Below are positions 7,218 to 14,635 of a stretch of 64,000 nt of DNA, in pieces. Within the stretch, counting starts at the first letter, position 1, and every line of letters starts with the position of its first letter. Source of the DNA: Novosphingobium album (ex Liu et al. 2023). GTDB taxonomy: Bacteria; Pseudomonadota; Alphaproteobacteria; Sphingomonadales; Sphingomonadaceae. The stretch is from contig NZ_JARESE010000044.1 in NCBI RefSeq assembly GCF_029076845.1, forward strand, positions 153,823-217,822, given 5' to 3'. Below the pieces are notes generated by a model. It did no database searches. It saw only the letters and a list, made by a program, of their open reading frames with translations, and was not told the DNA's origin. A program made the position numbers and the translations under genes.

Positions 7218-8978
7218 ATGACCGACACCATAAAAATGGTGCCGAAGGCGAAGGAGACGCTCCTTCCCACGCCGAACGAAGATACCCTGCCTCGCAGGCT
7301 GGCGGATTTCGGCACGTTTTGCGAAGCGCTGGATTATGCCGCCACCGGCCAGCGCGGACTCAATTTTCACGACCCGCGCGGCGTGCTGACGCGCGCCTAT
7401 CCCTATCGGGAACTGCGCGAGGATGCCCTTGGCGTCGCTTATGACCTGATCGCGCGCGGGCTGGTTCCGGGAGACCGGATCGCCCTGATCGCCGAGACCG
7501 GGCCGGATTTCGCCGCGCTGTTCTGCGGCGCGATCTATGCCGGCGTGTGGCCGGTGCCGCTGCCCCTGCCCACCAGCTTCGGCGGCAAGGACAACTATAT
7601 CGAGCAGCTCGCGGTCCAGTTGCAGAGCGCGGACCCGGCGCTGCTGGTCGGCCCGGCCGAAATCGCCGAGATGACCGCCGCCGCCGCCGCGCGGCAAGGC
7701 TGCGGCCATGGCACCTGGGAGGAATTCACCAGCGGGGGCGCGCCCGCCCGCGACCTGCCCCGGCCCGATCCCGAGGATATCTGCTACCTGCAATATTCCA
7801 GCGGATCGACCCGGTTCCCCCACGGCGTCGCGGTGACGCACCGCTCGCTGCTGTCGAACCTGGCCAGCCACAGCCATGCGATGAAAGTGATCGAAACCGA
7901 CCGCTGCATCTCGTGGCTGCCGTGGTATCACGACATGGGGCTGGTCGGCTGCTTCCTGTCGCTGATCGCCAACCAGCTTTCGGGCGACTACCTGCGGACA
8001 GAGGATTTTGCGCGGCGCCCGCTTGCCTGGCTCGATCTCATCACGCGCAACCAGGGCACCTCGATCTCCTATTCGCCCACGTTCGGCTATGACATCTGCG
8101 CGCGGCGCATTTCCAGCCAGAGCCCGGTGTCCGATCGGTTCGACCTGTCGCGCTGGCGGCTCGCGGGCAATGGCGCCGACATGATCCGGCCCGACGTGAT
8201 GCAAAGCTTCGTCAACGCCTTTGCCGACGCGGGCTTCAAGGCCAGCGCCTTCCTGCCCAGCTATGGCCTGGCCGAAGCGACGCTGGCCGTCACCGTGATG
8301 CCGCCGGGCGAAGGCATCCGCGTAGAACTGGTGGAGGAAGAGCGGCTTTCGGGCTCTCCGCGCGACCTGTCGCGCCCCGCCCGCTACCGCGCCATCGTCA
8401 ATTGCGGCAAGCCCGTGCGCGACATGGAAGTGGTGATCCGGGGCGAGGACGGCAAATCGCTGCGCGATCACCAGATCGGCAAGGTCTGGTGCCGGGGCAC
8501 CAGCGTGATGCATTCCTATTTCCGCGATCCCGAAGCGACCGCCGCCTGCCTGGTGGATGGCTGGCTCGATACCGGCGACATGGGCTACATGGCCAATGGC
8601 TATCTGTTCATCGTCGGCCGGGCGAAGGACATGATCATCATCAACGGCAAGAACCACTGGCCGCAGGACATCGAATGGGCAGTGGAACAATTGCCGGGCT
8701 TCAACCATGGCGACATCGCCGCCTTCTCGATCGAGATGGAAAACGGCGAGGAAACCCCGGCGGTGCTGGTCCATTGCCGCGTGTCCGATCCCGACAAGCG
8801 GATCGAGCTGCGCGACCTGATCCGCGACAAGGTGCGCTCGATCACCGGCATGAACTGCGTGATCGAGCTGGTGCCGCCCAAGAGCCTGCCACGCACCAGC
8901 TCGGGCAAGCTGAGCCGCGCCAAGGCCAAGAAACTTTACCTTTCGGGTGAGATCGAGCCGTTCAAGCTCGCCGCCTGA
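7218..8978 (+). CDS. Fatty acyl-AMP ligase (FAAL-type adenylating enzyme)
   Basis: A 586-residue ANL-superfamily enzyme. The P-loop YLQYSSGSTRFPHGV (about 190-204) has the SGSTR form typical of fatty acyl-AMP ligases, and RRPLAWLDLITRNQGT matches the FAAL-type segment. DTGDMGYMANGYLFIVGRAKD is the hinge region, and Lys564 (SSGK) is the C-terminal catalytic lysine. FAALs activate fatty acids as acyl-adenylates and normally hand them to an acyl-carrier protein. No carrier protein, polyketide synthase or serine palmitoyltransferase is nearby, so the acceptor is unknown. A role in lipid or sphingolipid synthesis is possible but unproven here. Confidence 0.9.
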   Translation: MTDTIKMVPKAKETLLPTPNEDTLPRRLADFGTFCEALDYAATGQRGLNFHDPRGVLTRAYPYRELREDALGVAYDLIARGLVPGDRIALIAETGPDFAALFCGAIYAGVWPVPLPLPTSFGGKDNYIEQLAVQLQSADPALLVGPAEIAEMTAAAAARQGCGHGTWEEFTSGGAPARDLPRPDPEDICYLQYSSGSTRFPHGVAVTHRSLLSNLASHSHAMKVIETDRCISWLPWYHDMGLVGCFLSLIANQLSGDYLRTEDFARRPLAWLDLITRNQGTSISYSPTFGYDICARRISSQSPVSDRFDLSRWRLAGNGADMIRPDVMQSFVNAFADAGFKASAFLPSYGLAEATLAVTVMPPGEGIRVELVEEERLSGSPRDLSRPARYRAIVNCGKPVRDMEVVIRGEDGKSLRDHQIGKVWCRGTSVMHSYFRDPEATAACLVDGWLDTGDMGYMANGYLFIVGRAKDMIIINGKNHWPQDIEWAVEQLPGFNHGDIAAFSIEMENGEETPAVLVHCRVSDPDKRIELRDLIRDKVRSITGMNCVIELVPPKSLPRTSSGKLSRAKAKKLYLSGEIEPFKLAA

Positions 8979-9003
8979 CCGCTATTGCCAGTTACCCAAC
9001 GAA

Positions 9004-9035
9004 GCCGGTCGCGAGTCAAATCGCGGCCGGCTTTT
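9004..9035 (+). terminator. Rho-independent terminator after the acyl-AMP ligase
   Basis: An 11-base stem (GCCGGTCGCGA / TCGCGGCCGGC, one T-G wobble) with a 6-base loop is followed by TTTT. It ends plus-strand transcription. The loop and right arm contain the stop codon and last codons of the convergent MFS transporter gene. Confidence 0.8.
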
Positions 9036-10278
9036 CCCATTTCGGATAGGCCGGCAGGCTGACCAGCAGCGCCCCGCCCAGCGTGCAGCCGATCACGCCG
9101 GCCCAGAGGAACGGCTCGTAACCCCCGGCCCTGTCATAGACCATGCCGGCGATCATCGGCCCCAGCCCCGATGCCAGCGCCACCAGCGCGGACATGGCAC
9201 CATAGATCGAGCCGAAATTGCGCATCCCGGCATAGCCCACGGTCAGGAAGCCGCAGATCTGCGTCTTGGTGCCGGCGGCATAGCCATTGACCAGCATGGC
9301 GCAGATGATCGCGGCGGGGGAACGCATTCCGTCGATCAGCAGGAAGAAGGTGACGGCGGTAACGCCCATGGTCACGCCGCCGATCCAGTTGGGCCGGAAC
9401 CGATCGAGCAGCGCGCCGGTGGCCAGCTTGCCCACGATCCCGGCCACGCCCGAAAGCGAGGTCAGCCATGCGGCATTGGCGCGCGAGACTCCGGCTTCGG
9501 TCAGGATCGGGAATAAGTGGATGCCAAGGCCGATGGTCAGCACCATGACCACGAAAGTCGAGAGGGCGACGCGCCACAAGGCGGTATCGCGCAAGGCCTG
9601 CGCGCGGGTGAGGCCCGGCAGCTCGACCGCGCCACGCACCGCCGCGACCTGCCCATCGCGCGCGGCCCGCGCCTTTGCCCGGTCATGCGCATCGAACAGG
9701 AACAGCCAGCACAGCAGCAGCGTCAGCCCGCCCCAGCCGATCCCGAGCCAGACGAACGCGGCGCGCCAGCCGAATTCGCCGATCAGGAAATTGCCGAGCG
9801 GCGGCACCACCGTTTGCGACACGGCCGTGCCGGCGACCGTCAGGCCCAGCGCCAGGCCGCGCCCTTTCTCGAACACGCCCACCACGGCCGCGCTCCAGAT
9901 CGTCGATTTGATGCTGGTGGAGATCAGGCCGAACAGCACCCACAGGCCGATCCATTGCGCCGCCGATCCGCTGGCGAACGAAAACAGCGCCACCGCGCCC
10001 ATGGTGAGCACGATCCCCGGCAAGGCCAGCCGGCGCGAGCCATGGCGATCGATCAGCGCACCGTAGAACGGCGAAAGGATCGCCGTCACCGCCGTCGCGA
10101 TCGAGGGGCCGGCGGAAAGCAGCGTGCGGCTCCAGCCGAATTCGCCCGCCAGCGGCCCCATGAACAGGCCCGTCGCCGAAAGCAGCACGGAGAAGAACGA
10201 AAAGCCGACCGAGCAGGCCAGAACCAGCGTCCAGCCGGATTTCCACTCCTGCGCCGCGCTCACCGTCGCTGCGTTCAT
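9016..10278 (-). CDS. MFS transporter, monocarboxylate/OFA-like
   Basis: A 420-residue, 12-span major facilitator. The first half has EFGWSRTLLSAGPSIATAV and the A-loop GALIDRHGSRRLALPG; the second half has the equivalent TGALLDRFRPNWIGG loop. FGWSRT after helix 1 is typical of the oxalate:formate / monocarboxylate-like subgroup, which is common next to catabolic genes in sphingomonads. The substrate is unknown, probably an organic acid. It is transcribed away from the manC-manA operon and its stop lies within the terminator of the convergent acyl-AMP ligase. Confidence 0.88.
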   Translation of the reverse strand: MNAATVSAAQEWKSGWTLVLACSVGFSFFSVLLSATGLFMGPLAGEFGWSRTLLSAGPSIATAVTAILSPFYGALIDRHGSRRLALPGIVLTMGAVALFSFASGSAAQWIGLWVLFGLISTSIKSTIWSAAVVGVFEKGRGLALGLTVAGTAVSQTVVPPLGNFLIGEFGWRAAFVWLGIGWGGLTLLLCWLFLFDAHDRAKARAARDGQVAAVRGAVELPGLTRAQALRDTALWRVALSTFVVMVLTIGLGIHLFPILTEAGVSRANAAWLTSLSGVAGIVGKLATGALLDRFRPNWIGGVTMGVTAVTFFLLIDGMRSPAAIICAMLVNGYAAGTKTQICGFLTVGYAGMRNFGSIYGAMSALVALASGLGPMIAGMVYDRAGGYEPFLWAGVIGCTLGGALLVSLPAYPKWEKPAAI

Positions 10279-10365
10279 GTCCCATCCTCCCCTGCGTCTG
10301 TGCGCGCAAGAGACAGGCTGTGCGGGCCTGCGATGGCGAAAGCAAGCGGCGGTCCGCCGCCGGGG

Positions 10366-10806
10366 CTAGAGATCGCGGTCGAGTTCGAGGTAATCGCGCG
10401 GAATGCGCAGCGCGGCCGCCGCGATCTGGGTCTCGCGCAGGAACTGCACCAGCCCGCCCATCAGCAGCGTCAGCGCGACAAGAAAGGTCGCAGTCGCAGC
10501 CATTTGCAGGTTGAACTTGGAAATCTCCTCGAAGAACAGCACGGCCACGGTGGTGCCGATCATCAGCGCGGCGATCACCATCAGCCTGATCGCCCCGGTG
10601 ATGAGTGCGATGCGCCGGTCGATCACGCGGATTTCCACCACGATCATGTCGTGATCGGGGCCGCTGGTCTCCACATGCCGATCCTGCAGCGTCCGCGCCC
10701 GGTCGACGATCCGCCCCAGCCGGGTGGACAGGATGTTGAGGATATTGCCGATCGCCACCAGCACGAAGACCGGCGCGAGCGCGAGCTGGATGGTCTGGGC
10801 GATCAT
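10366..10806 (-). CDS. DUF2721 membrane protein
   Basis: A 146-residue small membrane protein. It has one N-terminal hydrophobic helix (LALAPVFVLVAIGNILNIL), a cytoplasmic stretch with STRLGRIVDRARTLQ, and two further helices (about 72-92 and 103-123). This layout and the RLGRIVDRAR motif are those of DUF2721. The function is unknown. It starts 12 bases after the manA stop on the same strand and is probably the third gene of that operon. Confidence 0.82.
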   Translation of the reverse strand: MIAQTIQLALAPVFVLVAIGNILNILSTRLGRIVDRARTLQDRHVETSGPDHDMIVVEIRVIDRRIALITGAIRLMVIAALMIGTTVAVLFFEEISKFNLQMAATATFLVALTLLMGGLVQFLRETQIAAAALRIPRDYLELDRDL

Positions 10807-10818
10807 CGCCCACCCCGC

Positions 10819-11631
10819 TCAGGACACGCAGGGCCGCGCAAGCAGGCATACTCCGGTGCGGGCGAACTCCACTTCATCCAGGCTGCGCGCCAGCCCGCAG
10901 CCGCCCGGCGCGATTTCCTCGCCGGCGATGTGCACCGGCCCTTCGCGCGGGATCACCAGCAGCGCGCCGTCATACCGGGCCGCCACGTCGGCCGAGGGCG
11001 CGCCTTCGACCTGGTCGAGCCGGAACAGCGGCCCGTCTACCAGCACTTTCGATCCGCGCGGCGGCGCCCGGTCCCGCCAGGCGGGCGGATAGGGCTCGCC
11101 ATGCGCCACTTCCATGCCTTCCTTCAGGTGCAGCTCGCGCGGCCGGCCATAGTCATAGAGGCGATAAGTGATGTCACTGTTCTGCTGCACTTCGATCAGG
11201 CTGACGCCCGCGCCGATCGCATGGACCGTGCCGGCCGGAATGTAGAAGAAATCGCCGGGATGGACCGTGTGCCATTCCATCAGCCCTTCGATCGATCCGT
11301 CCATCGCGGCGGCGCGCATCGCCTCGGCCCCGATGGCGTGGCGGAAGCCGATGCCCAGCGTCGCGCCCGGCTCGGCCGCAACGATCAGCCAGCATTCCTC
11401 CTTGCCTTGCCGGCCCAGCCCCCGCGCCATGGTCTCGGCATCGGAGGGGTGGACCTGGATCGAAAGCTTCTCGCTGGTGAAGATGTACTTGACCAGAAGC
11501 TGCGGCAGTTCGGGCGGCGGTTCGAACCAGATCTCGCCGATGCGCTGGCCGGCGGGCGCGCAGAACGGCGCGGGCAGCACGTCGCGCCCCCAGGGCTTTT
11601 CCACCTGGCGGATCGGCAGGCCCGCGCTCAT
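10819..11631 (-). CDS. manA: Class I mannose-6-phosphate isomerase
   Basis: A 270-residue cupin-type phosphomannose isomerase, converting fructose-6-P to mannose-6-P for GDP-mannose synthesis. Metal-ligand motifs visible are QVHPSD (His61), the KEECW glutamates at about 78-79, and FFYIPAGTVHAIG. It is shorter than E. coli ManA (about 390), as is usual for the Bacillus-type short form. It sits 10 bases behind manC. The pair replaces the bifunctional enzyme found in many Gram-negatives. It likely supplies exopolysaccharide or glycan synthesis. Confidence 0.92.
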   Translation of the reverse strand: MSAGLPIRQVEKPWGRDVLPAPFCAPAGQRIGEIWFEPPPELPQLLVKYIFTSEKLSIQVHPSDAETMARGLGRQGKEECWLIVAAEPGATLGIGFRHAIGAEAMRAAAMDGSIEGLMEWHTVHPGDFFYIPAGTVHAIGAGVSLIEVQQNSDITYRLYDYGRPRELHLKEGMEVAHGEPYPPAWRDRAPPRGSKVLVDGPLFRLDQVEGAPSADVAARYDGALLVIPREGPVHIAGEEIAPGGCGLARSLDEVEFARTGVCLLARPCVS

Positions 11632-11641
11632 GCCCGCAAGC

Positions 11642-12679
11642 TCACTGGTTCACCGCGCCCGAAAGCTTGCCGACCTTCTGCACGCCGGCGGCCGAGGTGA
11701 TCATCACGTCGTTGCCGTCGATCACCACGATCACGTCCTCCAGCCCGATCACCGAGACGGTTGGGCCGTCGCTGTCCACCAGCACGTTGCAGCAATCGAC
11801 CAGTTCGGCCTTGCCGCGCACGCTGTTGCCATGCGCGTCCCGCTCCAGCGCGACGTGGAGCGCCTGCCAGTTGCCGATGTCCGACCAGTCCATGTCGGCG
11901 GGCACCATCGCGGCGCGCGCGGTGTTTTCCATGACCGCGTAATCGACCGATTCGCTTTCGACCTCGGCGAAGGCGCCGGCATCGGGATGGAACCGCGCAC
12001 CGTCTTCGCGCCCGCCCGCGACCGCCTTGCGCACGGCGGCGGCGATGGCCGGACGATACGCCGCAAGCTCGTCCATGAAGTCCTTGACGCGGAAGGCGAA
12101 TATCCCGCCGTTCCAGGCGTAGGTGCCTTCGGCGATGAACTGTCTGGCCCGCTCCAGATCGGGCTTTTCGACGAACTGGGCGGTGCGGAAGCCCCGGTCG
12201 CCGATGGGCTCGCCGCGCTTCAGATAGCCGAAGCCGGTTTCCGGCGCGCTGGCCTCGATCCCGAAGGACACCAGCCAGCCCTCCTCGGCCAGCGCGGCGG
12301 CGGCGATGGCGGCATCGGCGAAAGCATCGGGCCGGCCGATGTGATGGTCGCTGGGGCAGACCAGCATGATCGCATCGTCGGGCAGCCGGCAGGCGGCCAG
12401 CGCGATCGCGGCGGCGGTGTTCCGGGCGGCCGGCTCGACGATGATCGCGGCGCCGGAATTTTCGCCAAGCTGATCCTCGACATGATCGAGATGCTTGCTT
12501 CCCGTCACCACCACGGGTGGATCGAACCCGCGCGAGGGCGGGCAGCGCCCCACGGTCGCTTCGAACAGCGTGCTATCACCCACCAGCGGCAGGAACGGCT
12601 TGGGCTTGGCGGCCCGGCTGCGCGGCCAGAGGCGGGTTCCGCTGCCGCCGCACAGAATCACTGGAACGATCTTTGGCAT
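11642..12679 (-). CDS. manC: Mannose-1-phosphate guanylyltransferase
   Basis: A 345-residue nucleotidyltransferase that makes GDP-mannose from mannose-1-P and GTP. The signature VILCGGSGTRLWPRSR opens the protein, and the FVEKPDLERARQFIAEGTYAWNGGIF region (split across about 165-190) is the sugar-binding core. The C-terminal isomerase domain of bifunctional ManC/AlgA proteins is absent and is supplied by the next gene. The ATG at 12679 is chosen because homologues start MPKIVPVI; the frame runs 14 codons further up without a better start. Confidence 0.93.
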   Translation of the reverse strand: MPKIVPVILCGGSGTRLWPRSRAAKPKPFLPLVGDSTLFEATVGRCPPSRGFDPPVVVTGSKHLDHVEDQLGENSGAAIIVEPAARNTAAAIALAACRLPDDAIMLVCPSDHHIGRPDAFADAAIAAAALAEEGWLVSFGIEASAPETGFGYLKRGEPIGDRGFRTAQFVEKPDLERARQFIAEGTYAWNGGIFAFRVKDFMDELAAYRPAIAAAVRKAVAGGREDGARFHPDAGAFAEVESESVDYAVMENTARAAMVPADMDWSDIGNWQALHVALERDAHGNSVRGKAELVDCCNVLVDSDGPTVSVIGLEDVIVVIDGNDVMITSAAGVQKVGKLSGAVNQ

Positions 12680-12730
12680 ATCCGCGACGGTATCGACCAA
12701 CTCGATACGAATCCTAAACAAAAAATCCGC

Positions 12731-13480
12731 TCAGTCGCGCCCCGGATAGAACCAGCGCTGCTGCCAGCCATAGACCGATTCGACCGGCTGGCCCGAAGCG
12801 TCCGTGGCGGGACGGAAGCGGAAGCGTTCGCTCGCCAGCCGGCAAGTGATCCGATCCGCCTCGGGATCGCGGCTGGGGCGGTGCACGCGGCAATCGCGCA
12901 CGCGCCCATCCTTGCCGACGGTCAGTGCCACCACGACATAATCGCCGATGCGCAAGTCACGGCTTTCACGCGGATAATCGCGCGCGGAATTGATCTCGCC
13001 CGAAAGCTTCACCGCTCGGGCCGCCGCGCCGCCGCCCTGTCCGGTGCCACCCGCCCCGGCGCCGGTGCCTTGCCCCGCGCCGCCCGCACCCGTGCCGGCA
13101 CCCGCCTCACCCGCGCCCGCGGCATCGGCGGCGCCCTTTGCCGCGACCGGCGGCGCGGCGGGCGATGCCAGCGTGATCCGGGGGCGCGGCGCGGCGGCTT
13201 CCTTCGGCACGGCCTTGGGGGCCGCCGGCGCCGCCGCGCCTTGCGGACGGGCGGTGGACGCTTGCGGGCGCGGCTCGGGCGTCGGCGTGGGTTCGGGCGG
13301 GGGTTCGGGCGTGGTGATCGTGACGGTCAGCGCATGACCCAGCCCGGCCACCACCGAAGCGGAAAAATCGGGCGCGAAGGCCCGCACCAGTGCGCCAATC
13401 GCCAGCAGATGCAGCAGGACGACAAGCAATCCCACAGCCAGACGCACACGGCGCGGCGGTGTCAGATCGGCCTGGCTCAT
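12731..13480 (-). CDS. TonB-like energy transducer protein
   Basis: A 249-residue TonB-family protein. It has a cytoplasmic start, one transmembrane helix (about 13-33), a Pro-rich segment (PEPPPEPTPTPEPRPQ), a long Ala/Gly-rich linker (about 95-155), and a C-terminal TonB domain (about 165-249) with VVVALTVGKDGRVRDCRV and ADRITCRLASERFRFRPA. Such proteins transmit proton motive force from ExbBD to outer-membrane receptors. No exbB or exbD is adjacent. The TonB-dependent receptor at 14.6 kb is a possible partner, though TonB proteins are often shared. Confidence 0.85.
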   Translation of the reverse strand: MSQADLTPPRRVRLAVGLLVVLLHLLAIGALVRAFAPDFSASVVAGLGHALTVTITTPEPPPEPTPTPEPRPQASTARPQGAAAPAAPKAVPKEAAAPRPRITLASPAAPPVAAKGAADAAGAGEAGAGTGAGGAGQGTGAGAGGTGQGGGAAARAVKLSGEINSARDYPRESRDLRIGDYVVVALTVGKDGRVRDCRVHRPSRDPEADRITCRLASERFRFRPATDASGQPVESVYGWQQRWFYPGRD

Positions 13481-13587
13481 GCGCGGGATATGCCACGCCG
13501 GGCACGATTTTGACAGCGGCGCGCCGGCAAGCCATCCACAGGCGGCAGACAGACCGGCAACATGCCAGCAAGGGAGAGATCACGCCG

Positions 13588-14334
13588 ATGCCCGAATTCG
13601 AAGCCATGACCATCGACCATGCCGGCACGCGCCTGCAAGGCTTCCTGGCCCACCCCGAAGGCGCGGCGCGCGGCCCGGCGGTGTTGATGTTCCCCGGCGC
13701 CACCGGCCCCGGCGCGACCTTTTGCGCAACCGCGCGCGAACTGGCCGGCCTCGGCTATCTCGCGGTGGGCGTGGACATGTACGGCGCCGATGCCGACATC
13801 GCCACGCCGCAGGCCGCCGGGGTGCATTTCGCCGCGCTGCTCGAAGCGCCGGACCGGCTGCGCGCACGCGTTGTCGCGTGGTTCGAGGCGGTCGCCGCAC
13901 GCGGCGATGTCGATCCCGCGCGCGTCGCCGCGATCGGCTACTGCTTTGGCGGCAAGTGCGTGCTCGAACTCGCGCGCAGCGGGGCGGACGTGAAGGCGGC
14001 AGTCGCCTACCATGGCTTGCTGACCACGCACGCCCCGGCCCGGCCGGGCGCGGTGAAAGCGCAAGTCGCAGTCTGGTCAGGCGGACGCGATCCTTATGCC
14101 CCCGTCGCCGAGCTGGACGCGCTGCGGGCCGAACTCGATGCCGCCGGCGCCAGTTACCAGGCCACGCTGTTCAGCTATGCGCAGCATTCGTTCACCGATC
14201 CCGACCACGATACGATCGGGCTGGAAGGCATCGCCTATCACCCGTTGGCACATCGCGTGTCCTGGGCAGGCACACTTTGCCTGCTGGAACAGACGATCGG
14301 CAGTTGCCCCGGCAGGGCGCCCAACAGGCCGTAG
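13588..14334 (+). CDS. Dienelactone hydrolase family protein
   Basis: A 248-residue alpha/beta hydrolase with the dienelactone hydrolase catalytic set: Cys119 in GYCFGGKC, Asp168 in GGRDPYAP and His200 in AQHSFTD. This matches the Cys-Asp-His triad of the family. Family members hydrolyse dienelactones in chlorocatechol degradation, but many homologues act on other esters or lactones. The start is ATG at 13588 with AAGGGAGAG eight bases upstream. It lies near the catabolic cluster but is separated from it by a 300-base promoter region. Confidence 0.88.
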   Translation: MPEFEAMTIDHAGTRLQGFLAHPEGAARGPAVLMFPGATGPGATFCATARELAGLGYLAVGVDMYGADADIATPQAAGVHFAALLEAPDRLRARVVAWFEAVAARGDVDPARVAAIGYCFGGKCVLELARSGADVKAAVAYHGLLTTHAPARPGAVKAQVAVWSGGRDPYAPVAELDALRAELDAAGASYQATLFSYAQHSFTDPDHDTIGLEGIAYHPLAHRVSWAGTLCLLEQTIGSCPGRAPNRP

Positions 14335-14635
14335 AAATACTAACCTTGTTCAACTTTTCGACGCCATGTTCACTATTGTGAAGCCATAAATGTTACGTTA
14401 GGTTCTCATTTGCTCGCCTTTCCGGCGGGCAATTGCAGAAGCCGAAACGGCTCGACGAATATGAGGGATGGATGGGCTTGAGATGGCTGCCACATGGCGT
14501 CGTGCGTCCGCGTGACCAATACCTGCGCAAAGTCCCCGAAGAACGTTGAAGCTTCCGAGAAGCCGGTAACACCGGCCCAAGGCCGCGTTCGCGCGCGGTT
14601 ACAAGAAAAAAGCAAGGTTTTTGGAGGAGTTCGAC
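14335..14635. other. 301-base intergenic region, TonB-dependent receptor leader
   Basis: No gene is seen. The first 80 bases are AT-rich and hold the TTCAC-TATT-GTGAA palindrome. A weak promoter candidate follows: TTGTGA (14377-14382), 17 bases, then TAGGTT. The remaining roughly 200 bases form a long untranslated leader ending in a GGAGGAG Shine-Dalgarno before the receptor ATG. No riboswitch class was recognised by eye. Confidence 0.5.
14369..14382. promoter_or_regulatory. Perfect inverted repeat upstream of the TonB-dependent receptor
   Basis: TTCAC-TATT-GTGAA is a perfect 14-base interrupted palindrome overlapping the start of the candidate -35 element (TTGTGA). It is a plausible operator for a dimeric repressor controlling the receptor. 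The cognate regulator is unknown, and no regulator gene lies within the cluster. Confidence 0.4.

Noticed and set aside
9517..11700. 727-codon plus-strand open frame
   Set aside because: It runs antisense through the MFS, DUF2721 and manA genes, which are all recognised; composition is His/Arg/Gln/Ala-rich.
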